Source: Streptomyces sp. NBC_01232 (GTDB lineage: Bacteria > Actinomycetota > Actinomycetes > Streptomycetales > Streptomycetaceae). Taken from it: DNA of 64,000 nucleotides. A program made the translations under genes and the position numbers. The notes under the pieces are model-generated. The model had not been told where the DNA came from. It ran no database searches and worked only from the letters and a program-made list of their open reading frames with translations. Shown one piece after another: positions 10,047 through 18,345 of this stretch; positions within the stretch are counted from its first letter, which is position 1; the number at the start of each line of letters is the position of its first letter. Location of the stretch: positions 1,302,001-1,366,000 of the forward strand of contig NZ_CP108518.1 of assembly GCF_035989885.1 (NCBI RefSeq), read 5' to 3'.

Positions 10047-10089
10047 CGCCGGGCGGCGGGCGGGAGGTGATCCCGCCCGCCGCCCGGCG
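10047..10089. terminator. 19-bp perfect-stem bidirectional terminator
   Basis: Positions 10047-10065 and 10071-10089 are exact reverse complements (19 bp, all G/C except one A-T pair) with a 5-nt loop, followed by TGTTT on the plus strand. It lies between convergent genes ending at 10031 and 10095 and can serve both. Confidence 0.85.
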
Positions 10090-10094
10090 GTGTT

Positions 10095-10886
10095 TCAGAG
10101 GAATCCGAGGGCGGAGGCCCCGCCGAAGCCGCCCAGCAGGATGAAGACCGGCATGAGGACCTTGAGTTCCACCCAGCTGCCGGCCCGGAAGCGCAGCGCC
10201 TTCGGCGGGCCGATCGGGTACCAGCGCTTGCCGGCGATCGGCAGCGGCCACAGGACCGGGCAGCCGGAGACGGTGAGCGCGTCGCCGATGTCGTGGACCA
10301 GAGCGCCGAGCACGATCGGCAGGCCGAGCCAGAGGTACTCCTGGCCCGGTCCGGTGAACAGCCAGTTCGCGCCGTTCCCGGGCTGGTCGAGGACGCCGGC
10401 CAGGATCCACGCGCTGGTCGCGCCGAGCAGCCAGACCAGGACGTCGCTGGACATCCGGGCGGCCCGCCACAGCAGGCCTTCGACCGCCAGCACCAGGTGG
10501 ACGAAGAGCAGGGCGAGGACACCCCAGCGGCCGGCGGTGACGGCGAGCACGGAGGCGCCGCCGCCGATCAGGACGGCCCACAGCCAGGTGTGCGTCAGCG
10601 TGCGGTGGCCGCCGGTGCGGCGGGCGTCCTTCTTGGAGCGGGTGCCCTTGTAGACGGCGTAGGAGATCTTGTCGACGACCTCGCACAGGCCCTTGGAGAG
10701 CGGGCCGAAGGCGCGCGAGATCGTCGCCGACTTGTGATCGAGGTCGGGGGCGAGGGCCGCCCCGGCGCAGATCAGCGCGCCGACGACGAGGACGGGCCAG
10801 GGCATGGGGTGTCCGGCGGCCGCGGTGGCCGCGCCCACCCCCAGCCAGGCCGCTGCCCCGGAGAGTGAGTGCGCCGGACCCATCAT
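10095..10886 (-). CDS. YdjM-like membrane-bound putative metal-dependent hydrolase
   Basis: A 263-residue integral membrane protein resembling the LexA-regulated YdjM family. Conserved polar motifs sit among hydrophobic helices: GPAHSLSGAAAW near the N-terminus, APDLDHKSAT, GGHRTLTHTW and ALVHDIGDALT, giving the His/Asp set thought to bind metal. Five to seven membrane segments can be seen. The start is ATG 10886 or the adjacent ATG 10883, with GGGGAA upstream. Its biochemical role is not established for the family. It diverges from the helicase gene across 135 bp in which I see no LexA-type box. Confidence 0.7.
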   Translation of the reverse strand: MMGPAHSLSGAAAWLGVGAATAAAGHPMPWPVLVVGALICAGAALAPDLDHKSATISRAFGPLSKGLCEVVDKISYAVYKGTRSKKDARRTGGHRTLTHTWLWAVLIGGGASVLAVTAGRWGVLALLFVHLVLAVEGLLWRAARMSSDVLVWLLGATSAWILAGVLDQPGNGANWLFTGPGQEYLWLGLPIVLGALVHDIGDALTVSGCPVLWPLPIAGKRWYPIGPPKALRFRAGSWVELKVLMPVFILLGGFGGASALGFL

Positions 10887-11021
10887 GGTCGTTCCCCGCC
10901 CCGCTGGTGTGTGGTCGGGCCCTGTTGACTGTTTCGTTCGGGCCGCATCGACGGCACAGCGTACCGTCGGTGATCTTCATTCCGTCCGCCGGTTCCCTGA
11001 TCCGGGGGGAAGCCAGGCAAG

Positions 11022-13553
11022 ATGGGGGGTGTGACCCTCATTGATCAGCTCCCGCCGAACGCCGACCCCGACGCCCTCTTCGAGGCTTTCTCCTCGTGGG
11101 CCGAGGACCAGGGCATCACCCTGTACCCGGCTCAGGAGGAGGCGCTGATCGAGGTCGTCTCCGGGGCGAACGTGATCCTGTCCACGCCGACCGGCTCCGG
11201 CAAGAGCCTGGTCGCGGCAGGCGCCCACTTCACCGCACTGGCCCAGGACAAGGTCACCTTCTACACCGCCCCGATCAAGGCGCTGGTGTCGGAGAAGTTC
11301 TTCGACCTGTGCAAGCTCTTCGGCACCGAGAACGTCGGCATGCTGACCGGCGACGCCTCCGTGAACGCGGACGCCCCGGTGATCTGCTGCACGGCCGAGG
11401 TGCTGGCCTCCATCGCCCTGCGCGACGGCAAGCACGCCGACATCGGCCAGGTCGTGATGGACGAGTTCCACTTCTATGCCGAGCCGGACCGCGGCTGGGC
11501 CTGGCAGATCCCGTTGCTGGAACTGCCGCAGGCGCAGTTCATCCTGATGTCGGCGACCCTCGGCGACATGAAGCGGTTCGAGGAGGACCTCACCCGGCGC
11601 ACCGGCCGGCCCACCTCGATGGTCCGCTCCGCGACCCGGCCGGTCCCGCTCTCGTACGAGTACGTCACCACGCCGATCACCGACACGATCACCGAGCTGC
11701 TGGAGACCCGGCAGGCTCCGGTCTACATCGTGCACTTCACCCAGGCCCAGGCGGTCGAGCGGGCACAGTCGCTCATGAGCATCAACATGTGCACGCGCGA
11801 GGAGAAGGACAAGATCGCCGAGCTGATCGGCAACTTCCGCTTCACCACCAAGTTCGGCCAGAACCTCTCCCGCTACGTCCGTCACGGCATCGGCGTGCAC
11901 CACGCCGGCATGCTGCCCAAGTACCGCCGCCTGGTGGAGAAGCTGGCCCAGGCCGGCTTGCTGAAGGTCATCTGCGGTACGGACACCCTCGGGGTCGGCG
12001 TCAACGTCCCGATCCGCACGGTGCTGTTCACGGCGCTCACCAAGTACGACGGCAACCGGGTCCGCACCCTGCGCGCCCGCGAGTTCCACCAGATCGCGGG
12101 ACGCGCCGGCCGGGCCGGCTTCGACACCGCGGGCTATGTGGTCGCGCAGGCGCCCGAGCACGTCATCGAGAACGAGAAGGCGCTCGCGAAGGCGGGCGAC
12201 GACCCGAAGAAGCGCCGCAAGGTGGTGCGCAAGAAGGCACCCGAAGGCTTCGTCGCCTGGTCGGACACCACCTTCGAGAAGCTCATCGCCGCCGACCCGG
12301 AGGCGCTGACCTCGCGCTTCAAGGTCACCAACATCATGCTGCTGTCGGTCATCGCCCGGCCGGGCGACGCCTTCCAGGCGATGCGCCACCTCCTGGAGGA
12401 CAACCACGAGCCCCGCAGGGCCCAGCTGCGGCACATCCGCCGGGCCATCGCGATCTACCGCTCGCTGCTGGACGGCGGCGTCGTCGAGAAGCTCGACACC
12501 CCGGACGCGGAGGGCCGCACGATCCGGCTCACCGTGGACCTCCAGCAGGACTTCGCGCTCAACCAGCCGCTGTCCACCTTCGCCCTGGCCTCCTTCGACC
12601 TGCTGGACCCGGAGTCCCCCTCCTACGCGCTGGACATGGTGTCCGTCGTGGAGTCCACGCTGGACGACCCGCGCCAGATCCTCGCCGCCCAGCAGAACAA
12701 GGAACGCGGCATCCAGGTCGGCCAGATGAAGGCCGACGGGATCGAGTACGAGGAGCGGATGGAGCGGCTCCAGGACGTCACCTATCCCAAGCCGCTCGAA
12801 GAGCTCCTCTTCCACGCCTACGACGTGTACGCCAAGAGCCACCCGTGGGTGCGCGACCACCCGGTCTCCCCGAAGTCGATCATCCGCGACATGTATGAGC
12901 GCGCGATGACCTTCACCGAGTTCACCTCCTTCTACGAGCTGGCCCGCACCGAGGGCATCGTGCTGCGCTACCTGGCGAGCGCGTTCAAGGCGCTGGACCA
13001 CACCATCCCCGACGACCTCAAGTCCGAGGACCTCCAGGACCTGATCGCCTGGCTCGGCGAACTGGTCCGCCAGGTCGACTCCAGCCTGCTCGACGAGTGG
13101 GAGCAGCTGGCGAACCCGGAGGTGGAGACGGCGGAGCAGGCCCAGGAGAAGGCCGATCAGGTCAAGCCCGTCACCGCGAACGCGCGCGCCTTCCGTGTCC
13201 TGGTCCGCAACGCCATGTTCCGCCGGGTGGAGCTGGCCGCCCTCGACCACGTCAACGTGCTGGGCGAGCTGGACTCCGAGTCCGGATGGGACGCGGACGC
13301 CTGGGGCGAGGCCCTGGACGGGTACTGGGACGAGTACGACGACCTGGGCACCGGCCCCGACGCGCGCGGCCCCAAGCTGCTGCAGATCGAGGAGGACCCG
13401 GCGCACGGCCTGTGGCGCGTCCGGCAGACCTTCGCCGACCCGAACGGCGACCATGGCTGGGGCATCAGCGCCGAGGTCGACCTGGCCGCCTCCGACGAGG
13501 AGGGCCGGGCGGTCATCCGGGTCACGTCGGTCGGCGAGCTCGGAGCGCTCTGA
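11022..13553 (+). CDS. DEAD/DEAH-box helicase of the Ski2-like type with C-terminal DUF3516
   Basis: An 843-residue nucleic-acid-dependent ATPase, probably an RNA helicase. Motifs in order: STPTGSGKS (Walker A, about residue 52), TAPIKALVSEKF (Ia), MDEFHFY (DExH, about 148), MSATLGD (III), VGVHHAGMLPKYR (IV region) and IAGRAGRAGFD (VI). The C-terminal 350 residues match the actinobacterial DUF3516-containing helicases. ATG 11022 is given. GTG 11031 is an alternative that drops three residues. Neither has a strong ribosome site. The following thioesterase gene lies 61 bp downstream and may be co-transcribed. Confidence 0.88.
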   Translation: MGGVTLIDQLPPNADPDALFEAFSSWAEDQGITLYPAQEEALIEVVSGANVILSTPTGSGKSLVAAGAHFTALAQDKVTFYTAPIKALVSEKFFDLCKLFGTENVGMLTGDASVNADAPVICCTAEVLASIALRDGKHADIGQVVMDEFHFYAEPDRGWAWQIPLLELPQAQFILMSATLGDMKRFEEDLTRRTGRPTSMVRSATRPVPLSYEYVTTPITDTITELLETRQAPVYIVHFTQAQAVERAQSLMSINMCTREEKDKIAELIGNFRFTTKFGQNLSRYVRHGIGVHHAGMLPKYRRLVEKLAQAGLLKVICGTDTLGVGVNVPIRTVLFTALTKYDGNRVRTLRAREFHQIAGRAGRAGFDTAGYVVAQAPEHVIENEKALAKAGDDPKKRRKVVRKKAPEGFVAWSDTTFEKLIAADPEALTSRFKVTNIMLLSVIARPGDAFQAMRHLLEDNHEPRRAQLRHIRRAIAIYRSLLDGGVVEKLDTPDAEGRTIRLTVDLQQDFALNQPLSTFALASFDLLDPESPSYALDMVSVVESTLDDPRQILAAQQNKERGIQVGQMKADGIEYEERMERLQDVTYPKPLEELLFHAYDVYAKSHPWVRDHPVSPKSIIRDMYERAMTFTEFTSFYELARTEGIVLRYLASAFKALDHTIPDDLKSEDLQDLIAWLGELVRQVDSSLLDEWEQLANPEVETAEQAQEKADQVKPVTANARAFRVLVRNAMFRRVELAALDHVNVLGELDSESGWDADAWGEALDGYWDEYDDLGTGPDARGPKLLQIEEDPAHGLWRVRQTFADPNGDHGWGISAEVDLAASDEEGRAVIRVTSVGELGAL

Positions 13554-13614
13554 CCGCCTGCCACACTCCGCCGCACCCGCCCGCCCCGCCCTGCCCGACA
13601 GTGGAGATCCTCTG

Positions 13615-14538
13615 ATGACGAACCCCGCCGAGAGACTGGTCGATCTGCTCGATCTGGAGCAGATCGAGGTCAACATCTTCCGCGGCGCGAGCCCGCAGGA
13701 GTCCCTCCAGCGCGTCTTCGGCGGCCAGGTCGCCGGCCAGGCGCTGGTGGCTGCGGGGCGCACCATCGAGAGCGACCGCCCGGTCCACTCGCTGCACGCG
13801 TACTTCCTGCGCCCCGGCATCCCCGGGGTGCCGATCGTGTACCAGGTGGAGCGGGTGCGCGACGGGCGGTCCTTCACCACGCGCCGCGTCACCGCGGTCC
13901 AGCAGGGCAAGACGATCTTCAATCTCACCGCCTCCTTCCATCATCCGGAGGAGGGCGGCATCGAGCACCAGCTGCCTCCTCACCACGTCCCTCACCCGGA
14001 CACGCTCCCCAAGGTGGCGGACGAGATCCGCGAGCACCTCGGGGCGCTGCCGGAGGCGCTGGAGCGGATGGCCCGCCGCCAGCCCTTCGACATCCGGTAC
14101 GTGAACCGGCTCCGCTGGACCCCCGAGGAGCTCAAGGGATCCGATCCCCGCAGCGCGGTGTGGATGCGCGCGGTCGGCCCGCTGGGCGACGACCCGCTCG
14201 TCCACACCTGCGCCCTCACCTACGCAAGTGACATGACCCTCCTCGACGCCGTGCGCATCCCCGTCGAACCCCTGTGGGGCATGCGCGGTTTCGACATGGC
14301 CTCGCTGGACCACGCCATGTGGTTCCACCGGCCCTTCCGGGCGGACGAGTGGTTCCTGTACGACCAGGAGTCGCCCATCGCGCACGGCGGCCGGGGCCTG
14401 GCCCGGGGCCGCATCTACGACGTGGAGGGCAAGCTGCTGGTGTCCGTGGTCCAGGAGGGCCTCTTCCGTCCGTACTCCGCCAAGCCTGCCGGGGCGTCCG
14501 GGCCGGCCCAGCAGTCCGAATCCGCCCCGGAGAACTGA
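13615..14538 (+). CDS. tesB: Acyl-CoA thioesterase II (TesB-like)
   Basis: This 307-residue cytosolic enzyme would hydrolyse acyl-CoA to free fatty acid and CoA through a double hot-dog fold. The first hot dog includes FRGASPQESLQRVFGGQVAGQAL, a TesB hallmark, and SLHAYFLRPG. The second contains LTYASDMTLLDA, whose Asp is the catalytic residue in the family, and LDHAMWFHRPFRADEWFLY. The length matches E. coli TesB. ATG 13615 was chosen because the conserved part begins within ten residues. It lies between the helicase and a YchJ-like gene (9 bp gap downstream). Confidence 0.9.
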   Translation: MTNPAERLVDLLDLEQIEVNIFRGASPQESLQRVFGGQVAGQALVAAGRTIESDRPVHSLHAYFLRPGIPGVPIVYQVERVRDGRSFTTRRVTAVQQGKTIFNLTASFHHPEEGGIEHQLPPHHVPHPDTLPKVADEIREHLGALPEALERMARRQPFDIRYVNRLRWTPEELKGSDPRSAVWMRAVGPLGDDPLVHTCALTYASDMTLLDAVRIPVEPLWGMRGFDMASLDHAMWFHRPFRADEWFLYDQESPIAHGGRGLARGRIYDVEGKLLVSVVQEGLFRPYSAKPAGASGPAQQSESAPEN

Positions 14539-14546
14539 GCACACCC

Positions 14547-14948
14547 ATGCCCACCCCCGCCCTGCCCTGCCCCTGCGGGCTGCCCGCCACCTACCCGGAG
14601 TGCTGCGGCCGCTTCCACTCCGGAGCCGGGGCGGCGCCCACCGCCGAGCGGCTGATGCGCTCCCGGTTCAGCGCTTTCGCCGTCGGCGACACCGCCTACC
14701 TGCTGCGTTCCTGGCATCCCACCACCCGTCCGGACCGCCTCGACCTGGATCCCGAGCAGCGCTGGGAGCGGCTGGAGATCCTCGCCACCGAGCGCGGCGG
14801 GATGTTCGAGACGGAGGGCTCGGTGGAGTTCCGCGCCCACTACCGCGAGGGCGGGCACACCGGCTCGCTGCACGAGCACAGCAGCTTCTCCCGCGAGGCC
14901 GGGGCCTGGGTCTACGTCGGCCCCCTCTCCCCCGTCGACTTCGACTGA
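14547..14948 (+). CDS. YchJ-like protein with N-terminal SEC-C-type zinc motif
   Basis: A 133-residue protein of the YchJ / UPF0225 family. The N-terminus CPCGLPATYPECCGRFH is a SEC-C-type Cys/His zinc site. The following NTF2-like domain starts with AERLMRSRFSAFAVGDTAYL, the most conserved segment of the family, and ends with VYVGPLSP. Function is unknown in the family. It starts at ATG 14547, 9 bp after tesB, so it is probably in the same transcript. Its last 37 bp overlap the converging DUF6397-like gene. Confidence 0.85.
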   Translation: MPTPALPCPCGLPATYPECCGRFHSGAGAAPTAERLMRSRFSAFAVGDTAYLLRSWHPTTRPDRLDLDPEQRWERLEILATERGGMFETEGSVEFRAHYREGGHTGSLHEHSSFSREAGAWVYVGPLSPVDFD

Positions 14949-15733
14949 CCCCGCGCTCCCGTCAGGGCGAAGTCCAGGCTGGTGCGGTACCAGTGGATCT
15001 CGTCCGGCGGCCCGGCCGTCAGCAGCCCCAGCGCCACCGCCGCGGCCGCCGGAACCTGCGGGTGCCCGTAGGGCGGGGGCGGGGCGAGGGCCGCAAGGAC
15101 GATCCGCTCCGCCGGGTCGGGCACGGCCTGCCGCAGCTCGTCCTCGGGGAGTACGGAGGCCAGCACGGCGGCACGCTCCCAGGGGTCGGCGGCTCGTCTC
15201 AGCAGCAGCCCGACATGCCGCCCGCGCCACTTGCGCGGGCGCAGATCGGCCTTGGCCGCCATCAGTTCCCTGTCGGCCGACGGCGCGATCCCGCGGAGCA
15301 TTCCCGGCTCCCGCGAGGCGAAGCTCCGTAGCTCCACGGACAGGTAGAGCCACACCGCGGCGCGGTACCGGTTGATCCGGTAGCCGACCGGGGTCACGTG
15401 CCCGCAGCGCGCGAGCCGCGTGAACCGGCTCGGGCCGACCCCCACCACCCCGGCCGCGGCCTCCGCCCCGGCCACGGTCTCGACCTGCTCGCGCAGCGCG
15501 TCCGGAGGTCCCGCAGCCGACCTGACCCGGTCCAGCTCGGCGCGCGCGTAGCGCGCGGCGCCCCCGAGCGTCCGCGGCCCCGCCCGTACGATCCCCAGCT
15601 GGACGGCCCTGGCGAACTCGCTGCGGCTCAGCCCCAGTTCACCGGCGGCCTGGCCGCCGCCCATCAGTACCTCCGCAGCGCCGTCGGCCACTTCGCCGCG
15701 CACCGCGGTCCCCATCTGCATCATCACGGTCAT
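14912..15733 (-). CDS. DUF6397-like protein with helix-turn-helix features
   Basis: A protein of about 273 residues resembling the streptomycete DUF6397 group, function unknown. Two short helix-turn-helix-like segments are visible, GELGLSRSEFARAVQLGIVR and GVGPSRFTRLARCGHVTPVGY, suggesting nucleic-acid binding. The C-terminal half is Ala/Pro-rich. The open frame extends to 15829, but I take the ATG at 15733, which has a GTGGGGG stretch before it; ATG 15721 is a further possibility. It converges on the YchJ-like gene with a 37-bp overlap. Confidence 0.6.
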   Translation of the reverse strand: MTVMMQMGTAVRGEVADGAAEVLMGGGQAAGELGLSRSEFARAVQLGIVRAGPRTLGGAARYARAELDRVRSAAGPPDALREQVETVAGAEAAAGVVGVGPSRFTRLARCGHVTPVGYRINRYRAAVWLYLSVELRSFASREPGMLRGIAPSADRELMAAKADLRPRKWRGRHVGLLLRRAADPWERAAVLASVLPEDELRQAVPDPAERIVLAALAPPPPYGHPQVPAAAAVALGLLTAGPPDEIHWYRTSLDFALTGARGQSKSTGERGPT

Positions 15734-15862
15734 CCCCCACAAAGCGGTGATTACTCTGTGTGAAGACCGTAACTCCCTGCAACGACATGCCGCGAGGCCT
15801 GTGGACAACTCCCCGGCAGCCCCCGACACGGCCCGACCCGCCCCGACCCGGCCGGGCCCGGG

Positions 15863-16261
15863 TCAGCCTCCGGTGATGCGTCGCTCCGCGACTCCCAGGT
15901 GCTCGCCCACCCGGTTGACCAGCAGCGTCATCTCGTAGGCGACCTGGCCGATGTCCGCCTCGGCGGCGCTCAGCACGCACAGGCTGCTCCCCGCGCCGGC
16001 CGCCATCACGAAGAGCACTCCCTCGTCGTACTCGACCATCGTCTGGCGCACCTCACCGGCCCGGAAGTGCCGGCCGGACCCCTTCGCAAGGCTCTGCAGG
16101 CCGGCCGCGACGGCCGCCAGGTGCTCCGCGTCCTCCCGCGCCAGCCCCGCGCTCGCCCCCGTGACCAGGCCGTCGTTGGACAGCACCACCGCGTGCCGCA
16201 CCTGCTGGACCCTGCGCGTCAGGTCGTCCAGCAGCCAGTCCAGTTGCTTGTCCAGTGCCAT
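15863..16261 (-). CDS. Solo roadblock/LC7-domain protein (CvnB-like)
   Basis: A 132-residue roadblock/LC7 protein starting MALDKQLDWLLDDL with the typical core VRHAVVLSNDGLVTGAS. Proteins of this fold partner small Ras-like GTPases, acting as scaffold or GTPase regulator. It is strikingly similar to the conservon copy at 17902-18345 (shared LDWLLDDL, HAVVLSNDGL, AREDAEHLAAVA/SREDAEHLAAVA and RQTMVE segments), so it is a recent paralogue separated from the conservon by the PPOX gene. GGAGGGG precedes ATG 16261. I infer that it may compete with or substitute for CvnB in binding CvnD. Confidence 0.85.
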   Translation of the reverse strand: MALDKQLDWLLDDLTRRVQQVRHAVVLSNDGLVTGASAGLAREDAEHLAAVAAGLQSLAKGSGRHFRAGEVRQTMVEYDEGVLFVMAAGAGSSLCVLSAAEADIGQVAYEMTLLVNRVGEHLGVAERRITGG

Positions 16262-16367
16262 TCCCAGCCCCTCCCCGTCGACGCCGGCCGGATGGCCGCG
16301 CCCCACCCCTCGTACTCGTGCCGCAAGCCTTCCCCACCAGTGCCTTTCGGGCAAGGAGGATGTCCCC

Positions 16368-16805
16368 ATGGCGAAGAAGATGACTCAAGAGGAATGGCGG
16401 GCATTCGTCTCCCACTCCACCCGCACCGGAAAGCTGTCCACCGTCTCCGAGGACGGGAGCCCGCACATCGCTCCCATCTGGTTCGTGCTCGACGGCGACT
16501 CCTTCGTTTTCAATACCGGAAAGGACACCGTCAAGGGGCGCAACCTCGTGCGCGACGGCCGGGTCGCCCTCTGCGTGGACGACGACCGGCCCCCGTTCTC
16601 CTTCGTGGTCCTCCAGGGCCGCGCCGAGATCAGCGGGTACGACGACGACGCCGAGGCCATGCTCACCTGGGCGACCCGGATCGGCAGCCGCTACATGGGC
16701 CAGGAGCGCGGCGAATCCTTCGGCCGCCGCAACGCCGTCCCGACCGAACTCCTCGTCAGGGTCCCGATCGACAAGGTCATCGCGCACGCCGGCATCGCGG
16801 ACTGA
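16368..16805 (+). CDS. PPOX-class (pyridoxamine oxidase-fold) probable F420-dependent protein
   Basis: A 145-residue split-barrel flavin/deazaflavin-binding protein. Recognisable features are TGKLSTVSEDGSPHIAPIWF near the N-terminus, the pattern of the actinobacterial F420-dependent PPOX family, and a C-terminal VRVPIDKVIAHAG. Members reduce or bind F420, FMN or haem breakdown products; the substrate cannot be told from sequence. AAGGAGG at 16352-16358 is the ribosome site for ATG 16368. It lies inside the conservon region but on the opposite strand, divergent from the solo roadblock gene across about 106 bp. Confidence 0.8.
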   Translation: MAKKMTQEEWRAFVSHSTRTGKLSTVSEDGSPHIAPIWFVLDGDSFVFNTGKDTVKGRNLVRDGRVALCVDDDRPPFSFVVLQGRAEISGYDDDAEAMLTWATRIGSRYMGQERGESFGRRNAVPTELLVRVPIDKVIAHAGIAD

Positions 16806-16821
16806 CCGACCCCACCCGCTC

Positions 16822-16844
16822 ACCGGCCGGGCCGCCGGGCCGGT
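16822..16844. terminator. Bidirectional hairpin between PPOX gene and cvnD
   Basis: ACCGGCC (16822-16828) and GGCCGGT (16838-16844) form a perfect 7-bp stem with a 9-nt loop. It occupies most of the 39-bp gap between convergent stop codons and directly abuts the cvnD stop. Confidence 0.6.
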
Positions 16845-17507
16845 TCACACGGAATCGGCCTGCGGCTCCACCAAGTCCAGCAGCCGGGCCGTGTGCACCC
16901 GCCCGGCGTACTCGACCAGTCTGATCAGCACTTCCTTCCCCGAATCCCGGTCCCGCGCGTCACACAGCACCACCGGGGTCCCCTGCTCCAGGTCCAGTGC
17001 CCTCGACACGTCGTGCGCCCCGTACCGCCGCGCGTCCGTGAAGCAGTTGACCGCGACCACGAAGGGGATGCGCCGGTGCTCGAAGTAGTCCACCGCGGGA
17101 AAGCAGTCCTCCAGCCGCCGCGTGTCGGCGAGGACGACCGCGCCCAGCGCTCCCTGCGACAGCTCGTCCCACAGGAACCAGAAACGGTCCTGTCCCGGGG
17201 TGCCGAAGAGGTACAGGGACAACCCCGAGCGAATGGTGATCCGGCCGAAGTCCATGGCCACCGTGGTGGTCGTCTTCTGGTCCACGCCGCCCGTGTCGTC
17301 GACCAGTTCGCCCGCCTCGCTCAGCACTTCCTCCGTCCGCAGCGGACGGATCTCGCTCACCGCGCCCACCAGCGTGGTCTTGCCCACCCCGAAGCCGCCC
17401 GCCACCAGGATCTTCAGTGCGAGCGCGGCCAGTTCGGGGTCCTCCCCCGGACCGGGATCCGCGTCCGGAGCCGATCCCACAGGCCGGTCGTCATGCTGTC
17501 CCATCAA
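16845..17507 (-). CDS. cvnD: Conservon GTP/ATP-binding protein CvnD
   Basis: A 220-residue small GTPase of the MglA/Ras-like conservon family. P-loop AGGFGVGKTT lies at about residues 36-45. The switch region TTTTVAMDFGRI is followed by FGTPGQDRF in place of a classical DxxG, and NCFTDAR in the NKxD position, all normal for CvnD. It should cycle between nucleotide states under control of CvnA and CvnB at the membrane. ATG 17507 overlaps the cvnC stop by 4 bp, so translation is coupled. It is the last gene of the cvnABCD unit and ends at a hairpin. Confidence 0.9.
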   Translation of the reverse strand: MMGQHDDRPVGSAPDADPGPGEDPELAALALKILVAGGFGVGKTTLVGAVSEIRPLRTEEVLSEAGELVDDTGGVDQKTTTTVAMDFGRITIRSGLSLYLFGTPGQDRFWFLWDELSQGALGAVVLADTRRLEDCFPAVDYFEHRRIPFVVAVNCFTDARRYGAHDVSRALDLEQGTPVVLCDARDRDSGKEVLIRLVEYAGRVHTARLLDLVEPQADSV

Positions 17508-17884
17508 AGCGCTCGCAATCCCTCGATGACTTCACGCAGAATCCGCTCGTCCGGCAGTTGTGCGGGCGGCACGGGCCGGCTGACCTTGACGTGTCCGCCC
17601 TCCAGCAGGTCCCCGAGGAGCACCCGCACCACCCCCACGGGCAGGTCGGCGTCCGCGGAGAGTTCGGCCACCGACTGGGTCTCGGACCGGCAGAGTCCCA
17701 GCAGCGCCCGGTGTTCGGGGCCCAGCAGGGACTCGGCCGTCTCGTCCGTGCCCGCCGGGTCGACCGCGACCAGCGCGATCAGGTCGAAGCGGACCCCGTG
17801 GGGTCCCGGCTTCGTCCGCCCGCCGGTCATGGCGTACGGACGGACGAGCGGGCCCGCTTCGGCGTCGTACCACTGGCCATCCAT
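17504..17884 (-). CDS. cvnC: Conservon DUF742 protein CvnC
   Basis: A 126-residue DUF742 protein. The N-terminal DAEAGPLVRPYAMTGGRT is the family signature. The middle contains a winged-helix-like stretch (QSVAELSADADLPVGVVRVLLGDLLEGGHVKV) followed by the conserved end ILREVIEGLRAL. DUF742 proteins always sit between the roadblock and GTPase genes in conservons and are thought to join that complex; the molecular role is unproven. The start is ATG 17884, 17 bp after cvnB. Confidence 0.9.
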   Translation of the reverse strand: MDGQWYDAEAGPLVRPYAMTGGRTKPGPHGVRFDLIALVAVDPAGTDETAESLLGPEHRALLGLCRSETQSVAELSADADLPVGVVRVLLGDLLEGGHVKVSRPVPPAQLPDERILREVIEGLRAL

Positions 17885-17901
17885 GTGCCGGACCGCCGCC
17901 C

Positions 17902-18345
17902 TCAGCCGGCGGCCGGCGGGCGCGCCGCGAACCGGGGCGGCGTGTAGAGGTGCTCGCCGACCCGCTTCACCAGCCGCGCCATCTCGTAGGCGATCAGGCC
18001 GATGTCGGCGCTGGCGGCGCTGAGCACGGCCAGGCAGGAGCCGTCGCCCGCGGCCGCGACGATGAGGCAGCCCTCGTCCATCTCGACCATCGTCTGGCGC
18101 ACGCCCCCGGCGTGGAAGTGTCGGCCCGCGCCCTTGGCCAGGCTGTGGAAGCCGGATGCCACCGCCGCCAGGTGCTCGGCGTCCTCCCGGCTGAGCGCGC
18201 TGGAGGCGCCGACCGCCAAGCCGTCGTTGGAGAGGACCACGGCGTGCCGGACCTCGCGGACCCGGTGCACCAGGTCGTCGAGCAGCCAGTCCAGTTCGCC
18301 GGACCTGCGGCCGCCGTCGAGGCCGACTCTTTGGTGTTCGATCAT
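17902..18345 (-). CDS. cvnB: Conservon roadblock/LC7 protein CvnB
   Basis: A 147-residue roadblock/LC7 protein with the typical ELDWLLDDLVHRVREVRHAV opening and DIGLIAYEMARLVKRVGEHL end. It is expected to bind CvnD and link it to the CvnA sensor. AAGGAG lies 7 nt before ATG 18345, making that the best start; GTG 18348 would add one residue with poor spacing. The start overlaps the cvnA stop codon, giving translational coupling. A close paralogue lies at 15863-16261. Confidence 0.9.
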   Translation of the reverse strand: MIEHQRVGLDGGRRSGELDWLLDDLVHRVREVRHAVVLSNDGLAVGASSALSREDAEHLAAVASGFHSLAKGAGRHFHAGGVRQTMVEMDEGCLIVAAAGDGSCLAVLSAASADIGLIAYEMARLVKRVGEHLYTPPRFAARPPAAG